Of a stretch of 64,000 nucleotides of DNA, positions 52,552 through 61,940 are shown piece after piece (the first letter of the stretch is position 1; each line of letters opens with the position of its first letter). A program made the position numbers and the translations under genes. Below the pieces are notes generated by a model. That model saw nothing but the letters and a program-made list of their open reading frames with translations. It had not been told where the DNA came from and made no database searches. Source of the stretch: Variovorax sp. 679. Its GTDB lineage: Bacteria > Pseudomonadota > Gammaproteobacteria > Burkholderiales > Burkholderiaceae_C. The stretch spans positions 464,296-528,295 of the forward strand of contig NZ_RXFS01000005.1 of NCBI RefSeq assembly GCF_003952185.1, in the 5' to 3' direction.

Positions 52552-53537
52552 TCGAGATCCTTTCGTCCGCCGCGCTCGCCACCGTGCAGGACCTGGGCCG
52601 CACCGGCAGCCTGCGCTGGGGCGTGGGCACTTCGGGCGCCATGGACAACCTCGCGCTGGCCGCAGGCAACCTGCTGCTGGGCAATGCGCTCGGCGCGGCT
52701 GCCGTCGAGATTCCGGTGTTCCCGTTCAAGCTCCTTTTCGACGAGGACTGCGCCTTCGCGCTCACCGGTGCCGACTGCGCCGCCCGGCTCGACGACCAGC
52801 CCCTGCTGCCGTGGTGGGTGCACCAGGCGCGCGCCGGCCAAGTGCTCACGCTGGGCCTGCCGCAGGGCGGCGCGCAGCGCGGCAGTCGCGCCGTGCTGTG
52901 CGTGGCCGGCGGCATCGACGTGCCCGAGGTGCTGGGCTCGCGCAGCACCCAGCTGCGCGGCGCCTTCGGCGGCCACGAGGGGCGCGCGCTGCGCCGGGGC
53001 GACCTGCTTCGCGCCGCCGGCGCGGGCAGCGCATGCCGCACCGGCTTCGGCCTCGTGCCGCCCGTGCTCGCGCTGCCGCTGGAGCGCGATGGCATCGCGG
53101 CCGTGCGCGTTCTGCCCGCCGCCGAGTACATGGCCTTCGAGCCGGCCTCGCGCGAGGCTTTCTGGGCCGGCGAATGGAAGATCACGCCGCAGAGCGACCG
53201 CTACGGCTACCGGCTCGACGGCGAGGCGCTGCGGCCCATCGCGCCGATGGAGTTGCGCTCCCACGGCATCGTGCCCGGCGTGATCCAGGTGCCGCACAGC
53301 GGGCAGCCCATCATCCAGATGCGCGACGCCCAGCCCTCGGGCGGCTACCCCAAGTTCGGCACCGTGATCGAGGCCGACATGTGGCGCCTCGGGCAGGCGC
53401 CCATCGGCAGCCGCGTGCGTTTCATCGAGACCACCTGGGACGAGGCGCTGGACGCGCTCGACGAGGTGCGGGCGTGGCTCGACAAGGTGGCGCGCATGGT
53501 GGAACTGCATCGCGGCGCGCCCGCCGCCAGGAACTGA
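52548..53537 (+). CDS. pxpC: 5-oxoprolinase subunit C-like protein (PxpC, KipA family)
   Basis: This 329-residue biotin-dependent carboxyltransferase-family protein starts at [20 protein letters not shown], a family-typical beginning. It has GVGTSGAMDNLALAAGN, ALTGADCAARLD, CVAGGIDVPEVLGSRST, QSDRYGYRLDG and AQPSGGYPKFGTVIEADM. With PxpB it forms the ATP-using part of 5-oxoprolinase. Its ATG overlaps the pxpB stop (ATGA), and its own stop precedes the next small gene by five bases. The coupling indicates one complex. Confidence 0.9.
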   Translation: MIEILSSAALATVQDLGRTGSLRWGVGTSGAMDNLALAAGNLLLGNALGAAAVEIPVFPFKLLFDEDCAFALTGADCAARLDDQPLLPWWVHQARAGQVLTLGLPQGGAQRGSRAVLCVAGGIDVPEVLGSRSTQLRGAFGGHEGRALRRGDLLRAAGAGSACRTGFGLVPPVLALPLERDGIAAVRVLPAAEYMAFEPASREAFWAGEWKITPQSDRYGYRLDGEALRPIAPMELRSHGIVPGVIQVPHSGQPIIQMRDAQPSGGYPKFGTVIEADMWRLGQAPIGSRVRFIETTWDEALDALDEVRAWLDKVARMVELHRGAPAARN

Positions 53538-53542
53538 CCGGC

Positions 53543-53923
53543 ATGCAGGACGTTTCCCGACTCACCGCATGGCTGAAAGGCACCGACATCGGCCTGCTCG
53601 AGCTGCGCACGCCGCAGGGCACGCTGCGCCTCGAACGCCGGGGCGACGAGATCGTCGAGCTGCCGGAGGAGGAAGAGGTCGGGCCCGTGCCGGTCAAGGC
53701 CCCCTCGCTCGGCGTCTTCCTGCACGGCCACCCGCTCGCGACCGTGCCGCTGGTCCGTATCGGCGCGCGCGTGGAAGCCGGCCAGACCGTCGGCCTGCTG
53801 AAGATTGGCCCACTGCTGCTGCCGGTGGCCGCGCCGCAGGCCGGCATCGTCGATGGCGTCCATGTGGCCGATGGCGCAGCCGTCGGCTACGGCACGCCGC
53901 TGCTCGAGCTGCACCCGCTTTGA
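53543..53923 (+). CDS. Second biotinyl-domain protein lacking the biotinylation motif
   Basis: This 126-residue protein starts at MQDVSRLTAWLKGTDIGLLE. Its organisation is that of BCCP: a short N-terminal helix, a linker and a C-terminal lipoyl/biotinyl-like beta domain with VEAGQTVGLLKIGPLLLPV and APQAGIVDGVHVADGAAVG. The position that should read EAMKM reads LKIGP, so the usual biotin-acceptor lysine context is missing. It lies between pxpC and pxpA. It may be a structural or decoy partner of the real BCCP (50095) within the complex, or it may bind another ligand. Confidence 0.7.
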   Translation: MQDVSRLTAWLKGTDIGLLELRTPQGTLRLERRGDEIVELPEEEEVGPVPVKAPSLGVFLHGHPLATVPLVRIGARVEAGQTVGLLKIGPLLLPVAAPQAGIVDGVHVADGAAVGYGTPLLELHPL

Positions 53924-53945
53924 CGAACAAGAGAAGGACACCACG

Positions 53946-54710
53946 ATGGACATCGACCTGAACGCAGACCTCGGCGAAGGCTTCGGCCCCTGGCGCATGG
54001 GCGAGGACGAAGCGCTGCTCGACATCGTCTCCTCCGCCAACGTGGCCTGCGGCTTCCACGCCGGCGACCCGCTCATCATGGACCGCACCGTTCGCATGGC
54101 GCGCCAGCGCGGCGTGGACGTGGGCGCGCACGTGGGCTTTCCCGACCTGGTGGGCTTCGGCCGCCGGCAGATGCAGATGGAGACGAAGGAGCTGGTGGCC
54201 TGCGTGCTCTACCAGCTCAGCGCGCTCGACGGCATGGCCCGCACCGCCGGCCATCGCATGACGCACATGAGCTTCCACGGTGCGCTCGGCAACATGGCCG
54301 CCGCCGACGCCGCGCTGGCCGAGCCGCTGGTGCGCGCCGTGGCCGACTTCGATCCCTGGCTCACCGTCAGCACCTCCGCCAGCCGCGCCATCGAGGGCGC
54401 GGCCGAGCGCTGCGGCCTGCGCGTGCGCAGGACCTTCCTCGCCGACCGCGCCTGCGACGACGACGGCCTGCTGGTGCCGCGCAAGCTGCCCGGCGCCGTC
54501 ATCCACGAGCGCGACACGGTGCTGGCGCGCGTGCGTCAGCTTCTCGAGGAAGGCACCGTCACCAGCAGCACCGGCAGGAAGATCCCGATGCGCGTGCATT
54601 CGATCCTGCTGCACGGCGACACGCCCGGCGCCGTCGAACTGGCGCGCGCCGTGCGTGGGGTGGTCGAGCAAGCGGGGCGCGTGGTGCCCATCTCCAGGCA
54701 ATCGGCCTGA
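53946..54710 (+). CDS. pxpA: 5-oxoprolinase subunit A (PxpA, LamB/YcsF family)
   Basis: This 254-residue protein has the family signature MDIDLNADLGEGFGPWRMG followed by SSANVACGFHAGDP, VGAHVGFPDLVGFGRR, and ADRACDDDGLLVPR, with a final VHSILLHGDTPGAVELARAV. The conserved His and Asp residues of the active site are visible. PxpA is the catalytic partner of PxpBC, opening the lactam of 5-oxoproline to glutamate. It is the last gene of the operon. Confidence 0.92.
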   Translation: MDIDLNADLGEGFGPWRMGEDEALLDIVSSANVACGFHAGDPLIMDRTVRMARQRGVDVGAHVGFPDLVGFGRRQMQMETKELVACVLYQLSALDGMARTAGHRMTHMSFHGALGNMAAADAALAEPLVRAVADFDPWLTVSTSASRAIEGAAERCGLRVRRTFLADRACDDDGLLVPRKLPGAVIHERDTVLARVRQLLEEGTVTSSTGRKIPMRVHSILLHGDTPGAVELARAVRGVVEQAGRVVPISRQSA

Positions 54711-54768
54711 TGCGCCGGGGCACGAACATGGTGCTTACCCTTGGCCATATGCACAGATGCCGGGCGAC

Positions 54769-54783
54769 ATAAGGGGGGCTTAT
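54769..54783 (+). promoter_or_regulatory. Nac-like operator and promoter of the SDR/amino-acid ABC operon
   Basis: ATAAG-GGGGG-CTTAT is a perfect palindrome with ATA-N9-TAT. Its centre lies 28 bp before a TTGGCG -35-like hexamer at 54804, the same distance as at 49977. A CACAGCCAA..CCGTCTT block like that at 49997 follows. A TACAGT -10-like element lies about 18 bp further on. Confidence 0.65.
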
Positions 54784-54875
54784 CGCTCCACAGCCAATCC
54801 GTCTTGGCGCCGCGAACAGGCGCTGGCTACAGTGAATTCCAGGCAGCCATCTGCCACCTGATGAAAGAAACCGAC

Positions 54876-55628
54876 ATGCCGTTTTCCGACTACAAGACCG
54901 CACTGGTGACCGGAGCCTCCTCGGGCATCGGCGCCGCCGTCGTCGAGCGCCTGAGCAAGGAAGGACTGAAGGTGCACGCGCTCGCGCGCAGCGCCGACAA
55001 GCTGGCCGACCTCGCCGCGCGCACCGGTTGCATTCCGCACGCCATCGACGTGAGCGACCTCGCCGGCATCACCCGCCTCGCGAAGGAGGTCGAGTTCGAC
55101 GTGCTGGTCAACAACGCCGGCGTGGACCGGCCCGGCTCCATCCTCAAGGCCGACGCCGAAGGCATCGACCTGCTGGTGGACGTCAACCTGCGCGCCGTGC
55201 TGCACCTGTGCCGGCTCGTGGTGCCCGGCATGGCGGCGCGCGATCGCGGCCACGTGGTCAACATCAGCTCCATTGCAGCGGCCTACAACTTCGGCGGCAA
55301 CAGCACCTATCACGCGACCAAGGCGGCGGTGAGCATGCTGTCGCGCCAGCTGCGCATCGACTGCTTCGGCAAGCGCGTGCGCGTCACCGAGATCTGCCCG
55401 GGACGCGTGGCCACCGACATCTTCGCGCACGTGCACGGCGATTCCGAAGAGACCTACAAGCGCTTCGTCGAAGGCTTCGAGCTGCCGCAGGCGGAAGACA
55501 TCGCCAACGCCATCGCCTTCGCCATCTCGGCGCCCATCGCGGTGAACGTGGGCCACATGGAAATCACGCCGACGCTGCAGGTGCCCGGCGGCCTTTCGAC
55601 CACGCGGCCCGAAGCGCCACAGGCCTGA
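54876..55628 (+). CDS. Short-chain dehydrogenase of the amino-acid transport operon
   Basis: This 250-residue SDR has the cofactor motif [22 protein letters not shown], Ser in [14 protein letters not shown] and Tyr-x3-Lys in [10 protein letters not shown]. Substrate segment [12 protein letters not shown] follows. It begins at [13 protein letters not shown], although MKETDM 15 bases earlier is also possible. It is the first gene after the third Nac-like box and precedes an ABC transporter. It likely acts on a hydroxy or keto acid derived from the imported amino compound. Confidence 0.8.
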   Translation: MPFSDYKTALVTGASSGIGAAVVERLSKEGLKVHALARSADKLADLAARTGCIPHAIDVSDLAGITRLAKEVEFDVLVNNAGVDRPGSILKADAEGIDLLVDVNLRAVLHLCRLVVPGMAARDRGHVVNISSIAAAYNFGGNSTYHATKAAVSMLSRQLRIDCFGKRVRVTEICPGRVATDIFAHVHGDSEETYKRFVEGFELPQAEDIANAIAFAISAPIAVNVGHMEITPTLQVPGGLSTTRPEAPQA

Positions 55629-55673
55629 GCGGCGCGAACGCAATCGATCCAGGCAAGGCAAAGGAACCGGCGC

Positions 55674-56375
55674 ATGAAAGATTTCGACCTGCTGGCGATC
55701 CTGCTGAAGCCGGAGTTCGGCGACATGCTGCTGCACGGCATGCTGGAGACGCTGAGGATCGCGGCCGGCTCCTGGCTTCTGGCGATGACCATGGCCGTCG
55801 TGCTGCTGGTGGTGCGGCTCACGCCGAACCGCATCGCCGAGCGCGTCGTGGCCGGCTATGTCTCGTATCACCGCAACGTGCCCACGCTGGTGCAGCTCAT
55901 GTTCTGGTACTTCGGCATCTTCAGCCTGCTGCCCGATGCGCTGCAGGGCTGGCTGTCGGTCAACAACGCGGAGCGGCTCCTGTCCATCGTCGCGCTCGGG
56001 CTGTGCCAGGCGGCCTACTTCAGCGAGGACATGCGCTCGGGCCTGCGCGCCATTCCGGCGGGCCAGGCCGAAGCCGCGCGCGCGCTCGGCCACGGCTACA
56101 TCGGCTCGATGCGCCACGTGATGCTGCCGCAGGCCATCCGCAACGCGGTGCCGGCGCTGGTCAACCACAGCGTGTCGCTCTTCAAGAACAGCAGCCTGGC
56201 CATGGCCATCGGCGTGGCCGAGCTGACGCACGCGGTGAAGGAAATCGAGAGCCAGAGCTTCCGCACCTTCGAGGTCTACAGCGTGGCCACGGTGCTCTAC
56301 CTCGTGTGCTCGCTGCTCATCATGGCCGTGGGCGGATGGCTGTCGCGGCGCTACCGCATCGTGGGCGCGAGATAA
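55674..56375 (+). CDS. Amino-acid ABC transporter permease 1
   Basis: This 233-residue inner-membrane permease of the HisM/GltJ type has the EAA loop [20 protein letters not shown] and about five membrane helices. An N-terminal membrane anchor starts at [20 protein letters not shown]. It forms the channel with the second permease (56391). The gap to the SDR is 45 bp and to the second permease 15 bp. Confidence 0.88.
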   Translation: MKDFDLLAILLKPEFGDMLLHGMLETLRIAAGSWLLAMTMAVVLLVVRLTPNRIAERVVAGYVSYHRNVPTLVQLMFWYFGIFSLLPDALQGWLSVNNAERLLSIVALGLCQAAYFSEDMRSGLRAIPAGQAEAARALGHGYIGSMRHVMLPQAIRNAVPALVNHSVSLFKNSSLAMAIGVAELTHAVKEIESQSFRTFEVYSVATVLYLVCSLLIMAVGGWLSRRYRIVGAR

Positions 56376-56390
56376 GCGGGAGCCATCATC

Positions 56391-57149
56391 ATGTTCAGCG
56401 TCTTCGAAATCCTCCGCGACAACTGGCTGTTGCTGCTGGTCGGCCAGTATCCCAACGGGCCGCTCGGCGGCATCGTCGCCACCCTCATTCTGTCGGTGCT
56501 GGGCATCGTGCTGGCCTTTCCGCTGTCGGTGCTGCTCGCGCTGGCGCGGCTGTCGCCCTGGCGCCTGCTGCGCTGGCCCGCCACCGTGCTGGTGTACGTG
56601 GTGCGCGGCGTGCCGCTGCTGATGGTGATCCTGTGGGTCTACTTCCTGGTGCCGCTGCTCATCGGGCGCGACGTGTCGGGCTTCACCACCATGCTGTGCA
56701 CGCTGGTGATCTACGAAGGCGCCTATCTCTCGGAGGTGGTGCGCGCCGGCATCCAGGCCCTGCCGAAGGGGCAGACCGAGGCGGCGCGCGCGCTGGGCCA
56801 CAGCCACCTGGGCACCATGTGGTTCGTGATCCTGCCGCAGGCGCTCTACAACATGCTGCCGAGCATGCTGAGCCAGTTCATCTCCACCGTCAAGGAGACC
56901 ACGCTGGGCTACGTGATCAACGTGCAGGAACTCACCTTCGCGGCCAACCAGATCAACAACCAGCTGCTGACCAAGCCCTTCCAGGTGTTCTTCATCCTCG
57001 CGATGACGTACTACGTGGTCTGCTTCAGCCTGACGCAACTGGCGCAATGGCTGGAGCGGCGCATCGCGCACAAGCGGCTCGGCGCCGCGCCGGCCAAGGC
57101 AGCCGAGGACGGCGTGCCGCTCCCGGCTCCGGTGGTGACCCAGCCATGA
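56391..57149 (+). CDS. Amino-acid ABC transporter permease 2
   Basis: This 252-residue inner-membrane permease of the HisQ/GltK type has [19 protein letters not shown] and the EAA loop [19 protein letters not shown] that contacts the ATPase. About five helices are predicted. Its stop overlaps the ATP-binding gene start (ATGA at 57146). Confidence 0.88.
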   Translation: MFSVFEILRDNWLLLLVGQYPNGPLGGIVATLILSVLGIVLAFPLSVLLALARLSPWRLLRWPATVLVYVVRGVPLLMVILWVYFLVPLLIGRDVSGFTTMLCTLVIYEGAYLSEVVRAGIQALPKGQTEAARALGHSHLGTMWFVILPQALYNMLPSMLSQFISTVKETTLGYVINVQELTFAANQINNQLLTKPFQVFFILAMTYYVVCFSLTQLAQWLERRIAHKRLGAAPAKAAEDGVPLPAPVVTQP

Positions 57150-57916
57150 CGCCCGCTCCATATCCCGCCAAGGACGACACCATGATCCTGTTCTCCAACA
57201 TCAACAAGTGGTACGGCGACTACCAGGCGCTGGCCGACATCAACGCCGAAGTGAAGAAGGGCGAGGTCGTGGTGGTCTGCGGTCCCTCGGGTTCCGGAAA
57301 GTCCACGCTGATCCGCACCGTGAACCGCCTGGAGGAAGTGAAGTCGGGGCAGCTGCTTTTCGACGGCCAGGACATCCATGCGCCCATGCGCAGCGCGGCG
57401 CTGAACAAGCTGCGCAGCCGCATCGGCTTCGTGTTCCAGAGCTTCAACCTGTTCCCGCATCTTTCGGTGATGGAGAACATCATGCTCTCGCCGATGCGCG
57501 TGCTCGGCGTGAAGCGCGCCGATGCGAAGGCCAAGGCCGGTCAGCTGCTCGAACGCGTCGGGCTGTCGAACAAGGCGGGCGCATACCCGGCGCAGCTCTC
57601 GGGCGGGCAGCAGCAACGCGTGGCGATCGCTCGCGCGCTGGCGATGGAGCCGCCGGCCATGCTGTTCGACGAACCCACCAGCGCGCTCGACCCCGAGATG
57701 GTGGGCGAGGTGCTGTCGGTGATGCGCGGGCTGGCCAACGACGGCATGACCATGATGTGCGTCACGCACGAGATGAACTTCGCCCGCGAGGTGGCAGACC
57801 GCGTCTGGTTCATGGACGCGGGCCGCATCCTCGAGAAGGCCGACCCCGCCACTTTCTTCGGCAGCCCGCAGCATCCGCGCGCGCAGCGCTTCCTGTCGGA
57901 CCTGCGCGCCCACTGA
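57146..57916 (+). CDS. Amino-acid ABC transporter ATP-binding protein
   Basis: This ATPase of the GlnQ/HisP type is 256 residues long from ATG 57146. It has Walker [12 protein letters not shown], signature [17 protein letters not shown], Walker [16 protein letters not shown] and the switch His in MCVTHEMNF. Another good start is ATG 57182 ([12 protein letters not shown]), which has an AAGGACG ribosome-binding site and gives the family-typical 244 residues. I keep 57146 because the ATGA overlap suggests coupling. It energises import of a polar amino acid by the two adjacent permeases. Confidence 0.92.
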   Translation: MTPAPYPAKDDTMILFSNINKWYGDYQALADINAEVKKGEVVVVCGPSGSGKSTLIRTVNRLEEVKSGQLLFDGQDIHAPMRSAALNKLRSRIGFVFQSFNLFPHLSVMENIMLSPMRVLGVKRADAKAKAGQLLERVGLSNKAGAYPAQLSGGQQQRVAIARALAMEPPAMLFDEPTSALDPEMVGEVLSVMRGLANDGMTMMCVTHEMNFAREVADRVWFMDAGRILEKADPATFFGSPQHPRAQRFLSDLRAH

Positions 57917-57963
57917 GTCCAGTCCCCGTCGTTCACCTCTTCGCAATCTCCCAGGAGTCCACC

Positions 57964-58806
57964 ATGTCGAACAAGACCGTCTTCCGCCTCGCCACCATCG
58001 GCGCCTGTCTCAGCGCGGCGTCCCTGCTGGCGCATGCCGACCAGTGGAGCGACATCAGCCAGCGCAAGGAACTCAGGTGCGGCACCTTCGCCGACGTTCC
58101 TCCCTTTGCCGCACCCGACCCCAAGACGCGCGAGATGGTGGGCCACGACGTCGACCTGTGCAACGCGCTGGCCAAGGAGCTGGGCCTCACCGCAAAGGTC
58201 ACGCCGCTGTCGGTGGAGGCCCGCGTGCCCGAAGTGAAGCTCGGCCGCGTCGACGTGACCGTCGCCAATCTCGCCTACACCAAGAGCCGCGGCGAGCAGA
58301 TCCAGTTCAGCGACCCGTACTACGTGGCCAAGGAGATGCTGGCCGTGAAGGCTTCGGACCCCGGCACCGCCAAGGCCGACTTCAAGGGCAAGCGCCTGAG
58401 CTCGACCAAGGGCTCCACTTCCGAGCTGTCGATCAAGATGAACGGCTCCGAGCCGGTCACCTTCCAGGACACGGGCTCGGCCTTCATGGCGGTGCAGCAG
58501 AACAAGTCGGTCGGCATGGTCGCCAACACCATGACCATCACCAAGCTGGTCAACCAGTCGAAGACCGAAGGCGTGGCGCTGAAGATGATCAAGGACCCGA
58601 TGGTGCTGCAGCCCGTGGGCATCGGCATGAAGAAGGACGAGCCCGTGCTGCTGTCCAAGGTGAACGCCGCCCTCTATGCGCTGGAGAAATCGGGCGAGCT
58701 CGACCGCATCTGGGCCAAGTGGCTGGGCCCGAACACCGAGTACAAGATGACGCGCGAGGAGAAGGTCACGCCGCTGGCCGAGCTCAAGTTCGAGATGCTG
58801 CCCTGA
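57964..58806 (+). CDS. Amino-acid ABC transporter periplasmic substrate-binding protein
   Basis: This 280-residue family-3 binding protein has a signal peptide ending LLAHAD. The segments LRCGTFADVPPFAAPDPKTR, MVGHDVDLCNALAKELGL, YTKSRGEQIQFSDPYYVAKE and GKRLSSTKGSTSELSIK are typical of glutamate/lysine/arginine-type receptors. The ligand is probably a polar amino acid or derivative, as the arrangement downstream of an oxoprolinase operon suggests glutamate or oxoproline. It closes the ABC operon and converges with the lptD-like gene. Confidence 0.88.
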   Translation: MSNKTVFRLATIGACLSAASLLAHADQWSDISQRKELRCGTFADVPPFAAPDPKTREMVGHDVDLCNALAKELGLTAKVTPLSVEARVPEVKLGRVDVTVANLAYTKSRGEQIQFSDPYYVAKEMLAVKASDPGTAKADFKGKRLSSTKGSTSELSIKMNGSEPVTFQDTGSAFMAVQQNKSVGMVANTMTITKLVNQSKTEGVALKMIKDPMVLQPVGIGMKKDEPVLLSKVNAALYALEKSGELDRIWAKWLGPNTEYKMTREEKVTPLAELKFEMLP

Positions 58807-58822
58807 TCCGGCTTGGGTCGCT

Positions 58823-61207
58823 CTAGTCGTAGTTCGTGAAGCGGCTCGGTTCCGGCGTCTGCGGGTTCAACGGCTGGTAGCCCTGGATGTTCTGCAGCAG
58901 CGTGCTCGTCGGGTTCGATCCGATGTTGCCGAAGCCGTTGAACTGGATCTGGAACATCAGCCGCGTGTCGGGGCTGGTGCGGCCCGAGACGAGGCGTTCG
59001 AGCACGATGCGGCCCACCCAGCAGCAGGCGTTGTATTCGGCGCCGATCAGGCTGTCCGACATCGCGCGGTCGTGCAGGCTGTAGCTCAGCCGCCCCACCG
59101 CATACCAGCGCCCCGGGTCCGAGGGCGACTTGTTGCCGAGGAGTCCCCGCGTCAGCTCGCTCAGCGGCCACTGCCAGTTGAAGTCCACCGTCTTCGTGCC
59201 GTCATTCGCGGTCGTGCTGCTGTCGGCCTGGTAGCGGACGGCGGCGGTGAGCGTGTGGTACGGCGCGGGCGTGAAGCGCAGGGTGAGCGCGTCGCGCGTG
59301 CTCTTGCCGGTGTCCATGTTGTACTGGGCCAGGCCGTCCACGCTCCATTTCGGGCTCCAGTGCACCTGCCCGCCGAGGATGAAGTCGCCCGAGCGGTCGG
59401 TCACGGCGGTGCCGCCCGGCAGCGTGACGTTCTGGTCGCTGAAGCGGAAGCGTTGTGCGATGCCGAAGCGGGCCGACTCGGCGCCGGTTGCAGGATCGAT
59501 CAGGCGCGTGGTCACGCCCGTGGTCAGCGTGTTGGTGTCCGAGATGCGGTCGTTGCCCGAGAACGCGTTCTCGGTGTACAGCGTGGCGAAGCTGATGTCG
59601 TTGGCGGCCGTGTCGTACACCGGCAGCTGGCTCTGGTCGCGGTAGGGCGTGCGCACGTAGAAGGCGCGCGGTTCCAGCGTCTGGCGCCATGCGCGTCCGA
59701 ACAGGCTGGTGTCGCGCTCGAACACCAGGCCGCTGTCCAGGCTCAAGGTCGGCACCACGCTGCTGATGGAGGTCGCGCCGCTGGCCAGCGCCGAGTCGAG
59801 CTGGTAGGAGGCCGTGTGCAGCAGCAGCTTCGGAATCACGTAGCCGCCCGGCGTGATCCACGGCCGGCTGATCTGCAGGTTGCCCACCATGCGCTCGCCG
59901 TTGGGCTGCTTGATGCCGTTGAGCGTGGGCGAGTAGGCCGAGTCGACCTCGAAGCGCGAGTAGTCCAGCGTGCCCGACACGTCGAAGCCGTGCCAGTCGT
60001 ACTTGTTGTAGTTGGCCGTGATCTGCGGCACGCGGTTGTACGAGGGCGTGATCGGCGAGGCTGCGTACTGCAGCGTCTGGTAGGAGAGGGTGCGTGCCTG
60101 GCCGCTCCAGTCGCCCTTGCTCCAGTTGAGGTCGACCTCGTTGGTGAGCGTGCGCGAGGTCAGCGTGGGCGAGTGCGAGAAGTCGCGCCAGTAGTCGTCG
60201 TCGCTCACGCGGTTGATGTTGAACGAGGTGCTCAGCGAATCGAGCCCGAAGGGCTTGGGATCGAACTGCTGGTTGTGCTTGGCCCACAGGCCCCAGCGGT
60301 TGCGGTCGCGCAGGCTGTCGGCGGGCATCTCGTCGACGCGGATCTGGCCGTTGTAGCCCTTCTCCAGGTAGCGGAACTCGGTGCCGACGTTGATGCCGCG
60401 GCTGGTCATGAGCTCCGGGTACAGCGTGAGGTCGCGGTTGGGCGCGATGTTCCAGTACCAGGGCTGCAGGTACTCGAAGCCGTTGGTGGTGTCGTAGCCG
60501 ATCACCGGCGGCAGCAGGCCGGTCTGCCGCGCGTTGCTCAGCGGAAAGCTCACCGACGGTATCGAAGGCGTGGTCACGCCCAGGAAGGTGATCTGCGCGT
60601 CGGCGGCGGTCGCCAGGTTGGTGTCGCTGTCGGTGGTCATGGCGACCGCGGTGAGCATCCACGCGGGCATCCAGCCCGGACGGTTGTCGCGCAGGCAGGT
60701 GGTGTAGGTGGCGTGCCGCGCCACCGACACCTTCGGATCGACGAAGTCGATGCGCTCGGCCTCGCCATGGCCGCCATTGGCCAGCAGCGTGTAGCGAACG
60801 TGGTCGAAGAAGCCCTCGAAGCTCTCGACCTTCAGGTGCAGCTCGGGGCCCTCGTACACGTTGCCGGCCTGGTTGAGGTGCACGTTGCCGGTGGCGGTGG
60901 CCGTGTCGCCGGGCGGCTGGTACTCGAGCCGGTCGGCGGTGATGCGCGTATCGCCGCGCCGCAGCGAGGCATTGCCCTCGACCGTTACTTCGAGGTCGGG
61001 GCGCCCGCTGAGCCGGTCGCCGTCGACGATGCTCGGGCGCATGCCGCGTTCGGCCGGCGGGATGGTCTCGACCAGCTCGGGCGTGCGGCGCAGCGTGAGC
61101 GGCGCCTCGATCCATGCATCCTGTGCCGTGGCCGTCTGCGCGCGCAGCATGAGCAGCGAAAGCAGCACCATCGGCGGCAGCGGAAAACCGCGCCAGCGTA
61201 GTTTCAT
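58823..61207 (-). CDS. lptD: LptD-like LPS-assembly outer-membrane protein (extra-operonic copy)
   Basis: This 794-residue protein has a signal peptide (MKLRWRGFPLPPMVLLSLLM, ending ATAQ). An LptA-like jellyroll domain runs to about residue 170 (ITADRLEYQPPGDTATATG), followed by the large LptD barrel (GLLPPVIGYDTTNGFEYLQP, NRDLTLYPELMTSRGINVG) and the C-terminal CysCys in YNACCWVGRI. Cys in TTCLRDNRPGW is the other late conserved Cys; the N-terminal conserved Cys is absent, so disulfide pairing is altered. Essential lptD normally sits beside surA in this order. This copy is next to a response regulator and NERD gene and is probably a paralogue. Confidence 0.85.
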   Translation of the reverse strand: MKLRWRGFPLPPMVLLSLLMLRAQTATAQDAWIEAPLTLRRTPELVETIPPAERGMRPSIVDGDRLSGRPDLEVTVEGNASLRRGDTRITADRLEYQPPGDTATATGNVHLNQAGNVYEGPELHLKVESFEGFFDHVRYTLLANGGHGEAERIDFVDPKVSVARHATYTTCLRDNRPGWMPAWMLTAVAMTTDSDTNLATAADAQITFLGVTTPSIPSVSFPLSNARQTGLLPPVIGYDTTNGFEYLQPWYWNIAPNRDLTLYPELMTSRGINVGTEFRYLEKGYNGQIRVDEMPADSLRDRNRWGLWAKHNQQFDPKPFGLDSLSTSFNINRVSDDDYWRDFSHSPTLTSRTLTNEVDLNWSKGDWSGQARTLSYQTLQYAASPITPSYNRVPQITANYNKYDWHGFDVSGTLDYSRFEVDSAYSPTLNGIKQPNGERMVGNLQISRPWITPGGYVIPKLLLHTASYQLDSALASGATSISSVVPTLSLDSGLVFERDTSLFGRAWRQTLEPRAFYVRTPYRDQSQLPVYDTAANDISFATLYTENAFSGNDRISDTNTLTTGVTTRLIDPATGAESARFGIAQRFRFSDQNVTLPGGTAVTDRSGDFILGGQVHWSPKWSVDGLAQYNMDTGKSTRDALTLRFTPAPYHTLTAAVRYQADSSTTANDGTKTVDFNWQWPLSELTRGLLGNKSPSDPGRWYAVGRLSYSLHDRAMSDSLIGAEYNACCWVGRIVLERLVSGRTSPDTRLMFQIQFNGFGNIGSNPTSTLLQNIQGYQPLNPQTPEPSRFTNYD

Positions 61208-61246
61208 GTGAGAAGAGAGATGTCCGAAAAGGATGCCGGCGTCCGC

Positions 61247-61936
61247 TCAGGCGTCCTGCCTGGCCTGCGATTCCCATGCGAAGCCGACGCCGTACACGGA
61301 GCGGATCCAGTCGTGCGCGGCCGAGACGGTGGCCAGCTTCTTCCTGAGGTTCTTGATGTGCGTGTCGACCACGCGCTCGTTGACGTCCAGCGCCTCGGGG
61401 AATGCGGCTTCGAGCAGCTTCGAGCGCGTCAGCACCCGCCCAGGCTCCTGCGAGAGCGCGCGCAGCAGCAGCGATTCGCGGCGCGTCAGCGGCAGGTAGT
61501 GCCCGTCGAGGATCGCGCAGCCGCGCACGGCGCCGAAGGTGATCGGCATGGCGGGCCGCGCGATGCGGTGGCGCTGCGCATAGCGGCGCAGCACCGTGTG
61601 GATGCGCACGGCCACTTCCCTCGGCGAGAAGGGCTTGCACACGTAGTCGTCCGCGCCGAGCTCGAAGCCGCGCAGCCGGTCGGTCTCCTGCGCGAGCGCC
61701 GTCAGCATGATGATCGGGTGGTCGCTGCGCGCGCGGATCTTCTCCAGGATCTGCAGGCCGCTGATGTGCGGCAGTTCGACGTCGAGCAGCGTGAGCGCGG
61801 GCGGCGAGGTGAGGATGCGGTGCAGCGCGACGGCGCCGTCGTCGATGTGCTCGACCTCGTGTCCGGCGCGGTGCAGTTCGTCCCGCAGCATCGAGGCCGC
61901 GTCGTCTCCTTCCTCCACCAGCAGGATGCGGCTCAT
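61247..61936 (-). CDS. OmpR-family response regulator (no cognate kinase in window)
   Basis: This 229-residue regulator has a receiver domain with phospho-Asp52 in LTLLDVELPHISG, conserved Thr in IIMLTALA and Lys in DDYVCKPFSPREVA, then a winged helix (LLLRALSQEPGRVLTRSKLL, VVDTHIKNLRKKL). The acidic start is LVEEGDD in place of LVDDD. It overlaps no gene but is four bases after the NERD gene and 39 bases before lptD, all on the minus strand. No histidine kinase is encoded in the window, so its partner lies elsewhere. Confidence 0.87.
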   Translation of the reverse strand: MSRILLVEEGDDAASMLRDELHRAGHEVEHIDDGAVALHRILTSPPALTLLDVELPHISGLQILEKIRARSDHPIIMLTALAQETDRLRGFELGADDYVCKPFSPREVAVRIHTVLRRYAQRHRIARPAMPITFGAVRGCAILDGHYLPLTRRESLLLRALSQEPGRVLTRSKLLEAAFPEALDVNERVVDTHIKNLRKKLATVSAAHDWIRSVYGVGFAWESQARQDA

Positions 61937-61940
61937 CGCT

